From a virus: 45,691 nt of DNA. Positions within the stretch are counted from its first letter, which is position 1. The number at the start of each line of letters is the position of its first letter. Position numbers and translations under genes: made by a program. Location: positions 1-45,691 of the IMG/VR virus record IMGVR_UViG_3300013021_000003; one strand, 5' to 3'. Shown here piece by piece: positions 31,162 through 39,570 of the stretch. The notes below the pieces were generated by a model. It ran no database searches. It was not told the DNA's origin and saw nothing but the letters and a program-made list of their open reading frames with translations.

Positions 31162-31605
31162 CTACTTAATTAGCATTGGCTCTTTTTCCTCTAGCCACTC
31201 TTTTACATTACGAGGTACTTTCTGTTTAACTCCCTTCTTGAAGTTATACCAACTACCCCCAATGTAAACATTGTCCATATTTCTAAGTGGTGTGATATAC
31301 ACATTCTTACTCTTAACTTCTACTTCTTCTACCTTTGCAATATTCACTTCTTCTACTTCTTCCTCTTTATTCTGAGGGTTAGCGAGTTTCTGCAACTTCT
31401 CTTGTAGTGGCTCTAAAACAGTCACTCGCTGTTTACCCTCAGTTTCTAAATCCAGCCATTCTTCAATCTGACTTCGGCTGTCAGTTCTTCTTATTGCTTT
31501 AGTTGCCTCTTGGACATTCATATCTTCAAAGGACTTTTCCCCATCTTTTTCGTTTTCTTCTTCTACAGAATTAATCTTAACTACTTCGTTATTATTTTCT
31601 GCCAT
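31162..31605 (-). CDS. Head-associated protein, 147 aa
   Basis: Acidic N-terminal half (NVQEATKAIRRTDSRSQIEEWLDLE helix-extended-loop-helix, then coiled coil) and a C-terminal beta unit with YITPLRNMDNVYIGGSWYNFKKGVKQKVPRNVKEWL. The end resembles short beta modules found in proteins next to major capsid genes. A role on or in the capsid is inferred from position between capsid and connector genes. Confidence 0.55.
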   Translation of the reverse strand: MAENNNEVVKINSVEEENEKDGEKSFEDMNVQEATKAIRRTDSRSQIEEWLDLETEGKQRVTVLEPLQEKLQKLANPQNKEEEVEEVNIAKVEEVEVKSKNVYITPLRNMDNVYIGGSWYNFKKGVKQKVPRNVKEWLEEKEPMLIK

Positions 31606-31631
31606 TTTATTCTACCTCCTGTTAAGTGTTA

Positions 31632-32534
31632 TTATCTAGTTTCTAAGATTAAAGAGTTTTCTTCTTCAATTAGACCAGAACCCATAATTGAGTACCAAGC
31701 TAACTTATGCTCTCTACCAAAGTCGACTACTCCACCATCACGCATTTCTACTGGAAGACCTTCTGCCCAACCATAAGCATTATCACCAAAGATAACTGCT
31801 TGGTAAGCTGTAAACTCGTCTCCACTACTTGCTGTACCATCTGGGTCAACTTCAACTGTAGGCTGTTGTGTAGTAGTGATAAATCTTACATCATCAATTC
31901 TACCAAACTCACCTGCATAAATTCCACCATAGTCATTTGCATTTTTGAAGTCAGCGTCATCTTTCAAGCCTCTTTCTTGGTGTGGGTGGATAAAGCAAAT
32001 ATAAGCGTCTCCATTATATTTTCTTACATTCTTAGTTTTCAGAACTTCTACAGCGTCTTTCAGAAGTGCAGAGTCAAAAACATCTCCTTCTGCTAAGTTT
32101 TCTCTAGCTGTCTGTCCACCTGCGTATGTTACGCTAGTCTGATTATTAATGATTGAGTCTCTCAACATTTCGTCAAGAACTTCTGCATAGTCCATACCTA
32201 AAAGTCTTGCACCACTTGATAGAATATCGTCAAAAGAACTCTGTAACAGTTTTTCAGAAACACTAATTGCATTACCATACTCGGTAACAGTTAATTGTGT
32301 CTGATTTGCTGTCAACCCTTGAGTTGTCATTGGGTTTCCTTCGTCTAACTGACCTCCCTTATTCAATGAATTGTACTTAGTGAAGTTTACAGTTAGACCC
32401 GGCTCTGTTCCTAACTCTGTTTTCTTAGTTGCAAACTGTGCATAGCGTAAAATTGGCTGTGCATAAAACTGAATATCTTTCGAATAGACTTCCAATACTG
32501 CCTCGCTTAAACTTGTAGTGTTTGTATCTGGCAT
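31632..32534 (-). CDS. Major capsid protein, N4-gp56/HK97-fold type
   Basis: The main shell protein (300 aa). The N-terminus LSEAVLEVYSKDIQFYAQPILRYAQFATKKTELG, the G-rich loop (KGGQLDEGNPMTTQGLTANQTQLTVTEYGNAISVSEKLLQ), the central MLRDSIIN and YICFIHPHQERGLKDDADFKNAND, and the C-terminal YSIMGSGLIEEENSLILETR fit N4-gp56-family capsid proteins. It lies directly downstream of the scaffold gene with a good ribosome site before ATG 32534. Confidence 0.88.
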   Translation of the reverse strand: MPDTNTTSLSEAVLEVYSKDIQFYAQPILRYAQFATKKTELGTEPGLTVNFTKYNSLNKGGQLDEGNPMTTQGLTANQTQLTVTEYGNAISVSEKLLQSSFDDILSSGARLLGMDYAEVLDEMLRDSIINNQTSVTYAGGQTARENLAEGDVFDSALLKDAVEVLKTKNVRKYNGDAYICFIHPHQERGLKDDADFKNANDYGGIYAGEFGRIDDVRFITTTQQPTVEVDPDGTASSGDEFTAYQAVIFGDNAYGWAEGLPVEMRDGGVVDFGREHKLAWYSIMGSGLIEEENSLILETR

Positions 32535-32562
32535 TTATTATTCCTCCCTTAAATTTTTGGTC

Positions 32563-33339
32563 TTACTTAATTCCCATTCTTCTTTTAATTTCGTCTCGTC
32601 TTTCCTTCCATTCCTCAACTGACATATTATCAATATCACTAATGTTTAACTCTGACTCTCCTCCAGTATCCATTTCTGGGTTTGTCGGATTAGGCAATTC
32701 TGCCTCTTCTTTCTCTTTCTTCTTTCTTTCCTTCTCTTCTTTTTCTTTTAACTCTTTTTCCTTCTGTTCTTTAGTACTAACTTCCTCAACAATCTTGTCA
32801 TATTCTTCTACAGCTTTAGTAATAGATTTATCTATCTCTTCCTTACTATCACCTCCAACAATTGACTCGATAAGTCCTTTGCCTTCTTCTTTAAGTTCTC
32901 TAATCTTTCTTTCCTTGTATGCCTCAAGTCCTAATGTCTTGTTTTCTTCCTTCATACTGTTCACATCTTCTTTTAAGTCATCTAGTATAGTCTTGTACTT
33001 ATCTTTGATTGCTGATTTCTCCTCCTCTTCTTTTTCCAACGAAGTTTCCAGTTTCTTAATCTTAGTCTCCATGTCCTTAATCTCTTTTTCCTTTGCCTTA
33101 ACCTTATCCTCTTTCCTTTTAATCTCGTCATAGAGTTTGTCTTTCTCTTGCTTTCTTGCTTTCTCTACAAACTGTTTAACTTCAGGTTTCTGCAATAAGT
33201 CCTGTAAAGACAGGTCTTCAAGATTAACCTTAGTCTCCTCTTCCTTAGTACTCTCACTTTGTTTTACTACAACTGTCTCTTCCTCGTTAGTTTCTTGGTC
33301 TACTTCTGTTTCATTAGTCTTTTCTTCTGGCTTAGCCAT
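32563..33339 (-). CDS. Capsid scaffold protein
   Basis: A very charged, nearly all-helical 258-aa protein: a long coiled coil (residues about 60-210, Glu and Lys rich), an acidic N-terminus and a C-terminal helix (VEEWKERRDEIKRRMGIK) that would bind the shell protein. This is the typical scaffold layout, immediately upstream of the capsid gene. A possible client for the Prp-like protease two genes upstream. Confidence 0.85.
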   Translation of the reverse strand: MAKPEEKTNETEVDQETNEEETVVVKQSESTKEEETKVNLEDLSLQDLLQKPEVKQFVEKARKQEKDKLYDEIKRKEDKVKAKEKEIKDMETKIKKLETSLEKEEEEKSAIKDKYKTILDDLKEDVNSMKEENKTLGLEAYKERKIRELKEEGKGLIESIVGGDSKEEIDKSITKAVEEYDKIVEEVSTKEQKEKELKEKEEKERKKKEKEEAELPNPTNPEMDTGGESELNISDIDNMSVEEWKERRDEIKRRMGIK

Positions 33340-33358
33340 GTTTATCTTCCTCCTATTT

Positions 33359-33676
33359 TTAGTATTCTAGTTGTAACTCACAACCTGCAATATTTTCTCT
33401 ACCTAAAACAATTGCTCTTATTACATCACCTTGTTCTAAAAGTAGTCTCTCATATTCCAGCCTGTAATTCTCAACCTTCCTTAAATTTGGTCTGTCTTTC
33501 TCCATCTCTCTCATAACTTTCTTTCTTACTTTCTCACTTTTCTCTCTTAAATCTATTAGCTTATCCTCATTCTCCTCTAGTATTTCTTCTTCTCTTTCCA
33601 TTAGTTCCTGTAAGTCCATTTCTGTGTCTGCTAACAAGTCCTGCATATCATCAATATAACTTCTTAGTTGACCCAA
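33359..33676 (-). CDS. Coiled-coil protein in head module (105 aa)
   Basis: Nearly continuous charged heptads (MDLQELMEREEEILEENEDK, then LREKSEKVRKKVMREMEKD), ending VIRAIVLGRENIAGCELQLEY. The start is TTG 33676 with GAGGTGAGTTACT upstream. The function is unknown; position between the protease-like gene and scaffold suggests a head-assembly helper. Confidence 0.6.
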   Translation of the reverse strand: MGQLRSYIDDMQDLLADTEMDLQELMEREEEILEENEDKLIDLREKSEKVRKKVMREMEKDRPNLRKVENYRLEYERLLLEQGDVIRAIVLGRENIAGCELQLEY

Positions 33677-33688
33677 AGTAACTCACCT

Positions 33689-34003
33689 CTATTGATTTAC
33701 CATATTCCAATCTAAATTCTCGTTTTTATATTCAATCTTGTACTTACCTTTTTCAGCTACATTATTAAGCCAAACTTTTATATCTTCTTTATACCTATCT
33801 AACAGCTTTAAAGCTAACTCACTCTCTACAAGTAAAGCTGTAAGACCTGTTCCTTTTTCTCCATCTTTACATTTTGCCTTTTCGTCTACTTCTAAAATAG
33901 AGCCTTCTATAATATATTGCATAGCTGATATTTGAGTACAAGTTACATCATCTGAGTGTCCTCTCGTAATATACCCATCATTATAAAAAGTTATTATTAT
34001 CAT
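33689..34003 (-). CDS. Prp-like (DUF464) cysteine protease, possible prohead protease
   Basis: A 104-aa protein resembling Prp, the small cysteine protease that trims ribosomal protein L27 in Bacillota and is known to be used by some phages on capsid and scaffold proteins. The motif region is GHSDDVTCTQISAMQYIIEG: H16 and C22 would be the catalytic pair, followed by the SAxxxxI helix. The C-terminal half (LALKLLDRYKEDIKVWLNN, KYKIEYKN) also fits. The loop between His and Cys is about six residues shorter than in host Prp, which may alter specificity. ATG 34003 lies one base after the MuF-helicase stop. As it lies in the head cluster it may process scaffold or capsid protein; no other prohead protease is visible. 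Confidence 0.65.
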   Translation of the reverse strand: MIIITFYNDGYITRGHSDDVTCTQISAMQYIIEGSILEVDEKAKCKDGEKGTGLTALLVESELALKLLDRYKEDIKVWLNNVAEKGKYKIEYKNENLDWNMVNQ

Positions 34004-37000
34004 TTATTCACTCCCTTGTGTTACATCTCTTAAATACTGAGCAACACCTAGTTCGTCAATCTGCTCTGCCTTCTTGGGTGCGTCACTTATTTTCTGAGTC
34101 CTGTTTAACTCATTTAGTATTCTATCATCATAAGAAGAACGAGTCTTTAACTTAATTGCATTTACCTCACCTGTTTTGAGTCCACGCCAGTTTCTTGCCT
34201 CTCTCTGTTCCAGCTTATAATATTTATCGGGTAAATCCCAATGTATCGTTACATCTGACTCCTGTAAGTTCAATCCTGTTGCCCCTGCGTCTGATAAGAC
34301 CAACACATCTTTATCGGGGTTTGTCTTAAACTCCTGTATAACTTTCATTCTTTCTGAGTCAGTTAAATCTTTAGCTGTATAGATTAAAGCCCTGTCTTCG
34401 TCTAAATGATTTTTCAATGTTTCTACACCATCTAGGTCTGAACTAAAAATCAGTTTCTTTTCATCTTTATACTTATTATCTATTAAATCATCTAAGACCT
34501 TGAGTTTACCATTCTTTTCTCCACCAGCATTTATGACCTTATTGAGTTTATCTTTCTCTATAGCTCTTACTTTACTTACTGCCATTCTACCTCTATCTAT
34601 TCTATCCTGTGCCTCTTTCTCAATGATTTTTAGCTGTTGTTCCTGCCACTCAGATAAACCTGCACGAATAGTCCTTTGAATTTTTCTTGCCTCTACTGGA
34701 CTATCTCTTGTAATTGATAAAGGTTTCAATAAATCTCTTAAGTCTCTTAATACTGACTCTTCATATAAACTTGATGCCTTAGTTATATCTTTAAATTTGC
34801 CCTCCAGCTTATATTTCGGGGGCAGTCCATCTGGGTGTAACCAATCGAGTGTATCGTACATATCCATTACGCTATCTCTTACTGCTGTACCTGTTAGTCC
34901 TACCCTATATTCAGTATCCAGCTTTTTCAAGTTCCTTGCTGTCTTTCCTGTGATTTGATGTATCTCATCAACTACTGTCATATCCCAACCAAAGTCTGCT
35001 AAAGAGTTTGCCTTTGTGTAAGCTATATCTTTTAAATCTCCATCATTCTTAAGCATTTTATGGCTTATTACATGAACGAAGGAGTCGTCATTCTCATACA
35101 TTTCTATCCTCTTTTTCTTGCTAAGGTATGCCTTGTAGTCTCTAACTGTGATAGCGTCATCAGTAAAATCATCAATCTCTTTTGAGAACTGTCTTACTAA
35201 GTCCTCTGGAACTACAACTAAAACTTTGTTAGCACCTGCGTCATAAGCCTCTGATATTGAGCCTATTGCAGTATGCGTTTTTCCAGCACCGGGCTTGTAA
35301 TGTATTAACCCTGTCTTGTTTTCTCTTATAAATCTTATACCTGTCTGCTGGTCTGCCCTTAATTTAAAGTCATATTCCTTACCATTCTTAGTATAGGTAC
35401 TTTTCATGTGGTTAGGTAGCCAACCATCTTTATTTTCTTTTCCCTGTCTTATTCTATTGAGTTTCTCTGTTATAGATAACTGACCTTTATTAGAAGACCA
35501 CTTATCTGTTATCTCTTCTATTCCATCATACCCTACTATAATGTTCTTTCTTCCATCTAAGGTATCTACAGTATAGTTTTTTGCTGATACGCCCAGTTTA
35601 TCTACCACAGTATTTGTTGCCCTTCTTGCCTGTGGTATGTTTACATATTTTAAGCTGTCTGGGTCATCAACTACTCCCTTTAATTCCCTTAATAATCTTT
35701 CGTGTGCCTCTGCATATCCAACTGCGTCACCTAGTTCTGTTCTTGCTTGTTGTACTGCTTTTCTTCTCATTCCCATTACTGCTCTTCTTGTAGCCGAGCC
35801 ATCTTTTACAGCTTTCACTTTCTCATAAGCACTTTCCATGTGTTTCTTAGCCTCTGCTAATGACTTCTTCATTTCAATACTCATTCTATCGTCTATATAT
35901 TTACTTAGACCACTAACAACATCTTCCATATCTAAGTTCGGGTTTTTCTTTACATCTAAAGCCATTATTTTAATTGCTTGGTCTACTCCTATATCTTCGA
36001 TAATGTCAGCGTCTAATGAATAACCTAAAATATTCTTCGATACTTCTTGGTATCCTCTTATTCCACCTTCTTCAATGTATTTCTCTAAAGCCCTCTTCTT
36101 AGTTCCTTGATGTAAGTTTAGAACTCCTTCCATTCCTACATCAGTTTCATCTCTTATTTTCTCTAAGGCTTTCAGTTTCTCCTGTTTTGACCGTCTAGTA
36201 TAATCCCATGGCTTGTTGTATCGGTAATTCCTTTCTCTCCACTCACGAATGTACTTCTGGCTTTCTGGACTTACCATGTTATAGTCATTGTAGTCTGCCA
36301 TGTTCTGACCTAGACCACTTTCAATATTCTCTATGGCTACTGTATTCATACCATAGTTATCGGTCAATACAATATCTAACATACACTGACAATATGGGTG
36401 AGGATATTCTGGAACTTCTGCTGATGTATATAACCCTTCCATTTCCACATCTTGTATTTCATATTTACTTATATATCTTTGTGCCTCGACTCCTACTGTA
36501 GTTGCGTGTTCATCACAAATGTCATAAATCTTATGACTAGGGTTTAAATTCCATGACATCAACAAGTCTTTCATTTCTGCCAGTTTCTTTGTTGCCTCTT
36601 GGTTTGCTCTTTCCTGTTCTGAAATCAGAAGTCTTTCATTATACTTGAAAGAACTCCCTCCCCTAAGACTTCTCCCAGTTTCTCTACTGTCAGTCATGTA
36701 TTTATATGTGTCTTTTTTAGCGTTTTTCAGACCTTTTTCAGTAGTTGCTCTGGGTATCTCTTTCCTATACCTTTGGTTTATCTTCTTACGAGAAACCTCT
36801 AATCTCTTATCCATTGTTGCACCTTTGAACTCACCTTGTAGTTCTTTCATAGCACCATTTTTTACTTTCTCCATTTCAGTCCTGCTAAAAGGTTGGAGTC
36901 CATGTTCTTTCATTCTCTGATTTTGTCGATATAACTCTTGTTGTAGTCGCTGTTCCTTTGTTTTATTGACTACCTGCTTTACTTCGTCTTCCATATTTAG

Positions 37001-37150
37001 TGAACGATAGTAGTGCCTGTTATACCTTGATTTTACATCAGAGTCGTCTAGGACTTTATCAAAGGTTGCTTTATTGATATTCTCTGCGTACTCTGTATGA
37101 ATGTCGTGTAACTTTTTTCTGTCTATTAACTGTTTCTTATCATAAGGCAA
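34004..37150 (-). CDS. MuF head-morphogenesis domain fused to SNF2-type helicase (1048 aa)
   Basis: A giant polyvalent-type protein. Residues 1-265 are the minor-head (MuF/SPP1 gp7-like) region, with the typical ending YPHPYCQC (249-256). Residues 280-590 are a long helical linker rich in Lys and Glu. Residues 590-1048 form a superfamily 2, SNF2-like helicase: Walker A KPGAGKT (619-625), DEIH box (728-731), motif III GLTGTA (751-756), VLSDAGATGLNLQ (951-963) and EQREARNWR (981-989) for motif VI. All ATPase motifs are intact. MuF proteins are packed in the head, so the helicase may travel with the DNA and act on host or incoming DNA. Start TTG 37150 after TAGGTGATTAAAG. The gene lies directly after the portal. 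Confidence 0.85.
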   Translation of the reverse strand: MPYDKKQLIDRKKLHDIHTEYAENINKATFDKVLDDSDVKSRYNRHYYRSLNMEDEVKQVVNKTKEQRLQQELYRQNQRMKEHGLQPFSRTEMEKVKNGAMKELQGEFKGATMDKRLEVSRKKINQRYRKEIPRATTEKGLKNAKKDTYKYMTDSRETGRSLRGGSSFKYNERLLISEQERANQEATKKLAEMKDLLMSWNLNPSHKIYDICDEHATTVGVEAQRYISKYEIQDVEMEGLYTSAEVPEYPHPYCQCMLDIVLTDNYGMNTVAIENIESGLGQNMADYNDYNMVSPESQKYIREWRERNYRYNKPWDYTRRSKQEKLKALEKIRDETDVGMEGVLNLHQGTKKRALEKYIEEGGIRGYQEVSKNILGYSLDADIIEDIGVDQAIKIMALDVKKNPNLDMEDVVSGLSKYIDDRMSIEMKKSLAEAKKHMESAYEKVKAVKDGSATRRAVMGMRRKAVQQARTELGDAVGYAEAHERLLRELKGVVDDPDSLKYVNIPQARRATNTVVDKLGVSAKNYTVDTLDGRKNIIVGYDGIEEITDKWSSNKGQLSITEKLNRIRQGKENKDGWLPNHMKSTYTKNGKEYDFKLRADQQTGIRFIRENKTGLIHYKPGAGKTHTAIGSISEAYDAGANKVLVVVPEDLVRQFSKEIDDFTDDAITVRDYKAYLSKKKRIEMYENDDSFVHVISHKMLKNDGDLKDIAYTKANSLADFGWDMTVVDEIHQITGKTARNLKKLDTEYRVGLTGTAVRDSVMDMYDTLDWLHPDGLPPKYKLEGKFKDITKASSLYEESVLRDLRDLLKPLSITRDSPVEARKIQRTIRAGLSEWQEQQLKIIEKEAQDRIDRGRMAVSKVRAIEKDKLNKVINAGGEKNGKLKVLDDLIDNKYKDEKKLIFSSDLDGVETLKNHLDEDRALIYTAKDLTDSERMKVIQEFKTNPDKDVLVLSDAGATGLNLQESDVTIHWDLPDKYYKLEQREARNWRGLKTGEVNAIKLKTRSSYDDRILNELNRTQKISDAPKKAEQIDELGVAQYLRDVTQGSE

Positions 37151-37160
37151 CTTTAATCAC

Positions 37161-38642
37161 CTACTCTTCTAAGCCTTGCTGTTCATTTTCTACTTTTCCA
37201 TCTAGGTCAGATTTTATACCACCAATATCAATATTCTCAGCACTATTTTCTGAGCCTATATCGAACATGTCTCTTTGAGCCTGTTTCTGATACTCTCTAA
37301 TTTCGTCTAGTTTCTCTTGGATATTTCCTTCATAACCTAATTCCTCTAAAGCACCTTTGGGAGTTTCAATTCCCATATTTAACTTTTGTGCGATTTTCTG
37401 TAATTCTACTAATTCATCTTTTGGTAGTGGGTCTGGAAACTTAATTGTAAAATCAAATAGTTTTCTTATCTCTTTTGGGTCATCACCATCTATAACCTCG
37501 TCTAAAATATCTTGCTGTTCTTCATCACCCTTAACCTTTAAATAGAGTAATATCAATTTGCAAACTTCCTTTATCCCTCTTCCATAAGTTCTGCGTTTAA
37601 TCCATGTCTTTTCTAAAAGAGGTGCATATTTTACTCTTAAGGCTACTCCAGTTGTGTTTGAGATATTTGACTCTCCTCCCAAACTATCCTCTGGTGTGTT
37701 GGATAACTCAGATATTGCTGTTTTGATTTTCCCAATATATTTATTTGAGGCACCTAAATCTGACTCTAGTTTCAAATTATATACATCTGCGTCAGCAGGT
37801 AATCCACCCCAAACCTTTCTAGCACCTTTCTCAAGATTTTTAGACTTTGCACCTTTTATAATCGTAATAGGTGCGGCATGATAGTTTATAATATCACTAA
37901 CATCTGTAACTTTTTCGTTGAGTTCCTTCTGTAAATCTGTAACTGCTTTTAAATCACTCTGCCCATAACTCTTACCTGCCTTAGGTAAATTTCTAATATG
38001 GACTACATTTATCTTTCCTACAACATTATCTATTTCTTTCTGTAGTTTATCGTCTACATAGTATTTGATTTTATCCCTAGTTATCTCTTCCTTATATAAC
38101 TTGGGTTGTATCTTCCCACTTTTCTCGTCTTTCTGTAGAATTACATAAATTATCTTACAGGAAACCATTTCGTTCTTATTATGGGTAGCATATTCTGGGA
38201 ATACCATACTACTTGATAGCACATCAATTCTAACTTTCCCATCTGGGTATTCTAAATCGTGTGGTATCCCTTGAGAATTTTTCTTACCGTTCTCCCAAGA
38301 AACACGAATAAATGAGTCGCCTGTTACTGCACCCATTTGTCCTATCTCTATTCCAGTAATATCCTTATTGTTATACTGCCACACTTCTTCTACCATTTCT
38401 TTAATCTCAGTATAATCTTTGTGTGGCTTTATTCTAAAACCTTTGCCAAATAGAAAACTTACTGACTTATCTACAATAGCCTTACTGTAGTTAAAAGTTA
38501 TAAGTCTTTCTACGGCTCTATCTCTATCCCAATGGTCTCCATCATAAAATTTCCACATCTTAGAGTATTCTTGTATTCTCTTTGAGTGTTTATCGCTTAG
38601 TTCGTCTGGTCTGGTGACTAGAGGATTGGTAACACTATTCAT
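37161..38642 (-). CDS. Portal protein, SPP1 gp6-like
   Basis: The dodecameric DNA gate at one capsid vertex (493 aa). Typical features are the N-terminal YYDGDH-like segment (KMWKFYDGDHWD), FNYSKAIVDKSVSFLFGKGFRI (about residues 48-70), the central VVHIRNLPKAGKSYGQSDLKAVTDLQKELNEKVTDVSDIINYHAAPI and the C-terminal SNTPEDSLGGESNISNTTGVALRVKYAPLLEK. It overlaps the upstream gene by eight bases and is followed by the MuF fusion, the standard portal-MuF order. Confidence 0.92.
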   Translation of the reverse strand: MNSVTNPLVTRPDELSDKHSKRIQEYSKMWKFYDGDHWDRDRAVERLITFNYSKAIVDKSVSFLFGKGFRIKPHKDYTEIKEMVEEVWQYNNKDITGIEIGQMGAVTGDSFIRVSWENGKKNSQGIPHDLEYPDGKVRIDVLSSSMVFPEYATHNKNEMVSCKIIYVILQKDEKSGKIQPKLYKEEITRDKIKYYVDDKLQKEIDNVVGKINVVHIRNLPKAGKSYGQSDLKAVTDLQKELNEKVTDVSDIINYHAAPITIIKGAKSKNLEKGARKVWGGLPADADVYNLKLESDLGASNKYIGKIKTAISELSNTPEDSLGGESNISNTTGVALRVKYAPLLEKTWIKRRTYGRGIKEVCKLILLYLKVKGDEEQQDILDEVIDGDDPKEIRKLFDFTIKFPDPLPKDELVELQKIAQKLNMGIETPKGALEELGYEGNIQEKLDEIREYQKQAQRDMFDIGSENSAENIDIGGIKSDLDGKVENEQQGLEE

Positions 38643-38922
38643 CTATACCAGCACCTTCCTTAAAAGAGCCATTAAGAGTACTATCTGTAACTCCTACTTG
38701 ACTATCTCTAACCTTTTTTAGCATATCTTTTACTTTAGCTTGTCTTCTTTCTCTTTCCTCTTTTGTTTCCATTTCTGATTGTTTGAGATATTGGTTAGCA
38801 TTAGTAGTCCTTTTAATCTCCTCTCGGCTCATTGACTTCATTTCTTCTCTTGTGGGTTCACGATTATATCTTTCCATATCTTCTCTTTCCTCTGAAATCA
38901 TATCTTTATTTTCATTTTCCAT
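38635..38922 (-). CDS. Small charged protein before the portal (95 aa)
   Basis: Highly charged, helical product (ISEEREDMERYNREPTREEM, then KEERERRQAKVKDMLKKV) with no recognisable motif. ATG 38922 is preferred over GTG 38931 because AGGTG lies nearby upstream. Its TAG overlaps the portal start (ATGAATAG), so it is coupled to portal translation. Position suggests a head-assembly role. Confidence 0.55.
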   Translation of the reverse strand: MENENKDMISEEREDMERYNREPTREEMKSMSREEIKRTTNANQYLKQSEMETKEERERRQAKVKDMLKKVRDSQVGVTDSTLNGSFKEGAGIDE

Positions 38923-38942
38923 AATCGTCACCTGTAATTAAT

Positions 38943-39119
38943 TTATGCGTTCTTACCAGCATTAAAAGCCTCCTTAGTTCCAGCAGGTATGTTCTTAGCT
39001 TTGTCTCTACCTTTATTATCTCTAGGTACAGTTAAGCCTTGCTCATCACCCTGTCTTGAACTAGTTAGTCTAGTCTGATGAATGTTACTCCTATTTTTCT
39101 TCTTATTAAATACAGGCAT
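38943..39119 (-). CDS. First gene of head operon, 58-aa basic protein
   Basis: Runs from ATG 39119, with AAGGAGGGAGAAT upstream, to TAA 38943. The product is basic and polar, with an N-terminal NKKKNRSN and a C-terminal TKEAFNAGKNA, and probably has little fixed structure. It is the first gene behind the head-operon promoter and the long structured leader. No family recognised. Confidence 0.7.
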   Translation of the reverse strand: MPVFNKKKNRSNIHQTRLTSSRQGDEQGLTVPRDNKGRDKAKNIPAGTKEAFNAGKNA

Positions 39120-39156
39120 ATTCTCCCTCCTTCCTTTCTACTTCTAAACATAGAAA

Positions 39157-39251
39157 TAGGCAAGTGATACAGAACTTAAAATGCGTAAGAGAAAATCCCT
39201 CTCGGGCAAAAACTCTTATTTACCTTATTACAGTTCTATATCACTTGCCTA
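39157..39251 (-). ncRNA. Long structured leader element upstream of the head operon
   Basis: Two 20-base arms (39157-39176 and 39232-39251) pair on the minus strand with a single G-U pair. Inside, TAAGAG pairs with CTCTTA, and at the tip CCC GAGA GGG (39197-39206) makes a GNRA-capped hairpin. It lies in the transcript between the promoter at 39329 and the first gene at 39119, and no U-run follows the outer stem, so it is not an intrinsic terminator. It may be a regulatory leader, an RNase processing site or an RNA of independent function. I do not recognise a known riboswitch class. Confidence 0.65.
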
Positions 39252-39300
39252 ATTAAAAAAATCTACTGGGGATATTTGACCCTTTCCACTCTCCACTTAT

Positions 39301-39329
39301 ATTATATAATAATGTTTTTCCATAGTCAA
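39301..39329 (-). promoter_or_regulatory. Head-operon promoter
   Basis: TTGACT (39324-39329), a 17-bp spacer and TATAAT (39301-39306) on the minus strand, near the vegetative consensus. Transcription should start near 39294, giving a leader of about 175 nt that contains the long hairpin. Confidence 0.75.
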
Positions 39330-39570
39330 ATGTTTTTTCCGAATTTCCCCAATTTTTCAACTCCTTCCTTACTTTTTCTAAAACTCCATAATTTTAACCT
39401 AAAATGGTCTGCTTTTAGTTCTCTCTTTTAGCTTTTGAAAATCGAGGGCTTTGCCTAGTCTTTCTTTTTTATTTTTTTCTTTCTTTTGTGTGTTAAACAT
39501 CTTAAGTAGGTAAAAGTAGAACACTCGTTTGTTAATTAATTAAATTATATAGCATAAGAGAGCTAACTTG

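Noticed and set aside
32522-33133. Plus-strand frame of 203 codons opposite the scaffold gene
   Set aside because: Serine/Phe/Leu-rich mirror of a Glu/Lys coiled coil on the other strand; no initiation signal.
39399-39500. Small minus-strand frame of 33 residues (ATG 39500)
   Set aside because: Composition is plausible (Lys-rich), but the ribosome site is poor and no family is recognised; too short to support.
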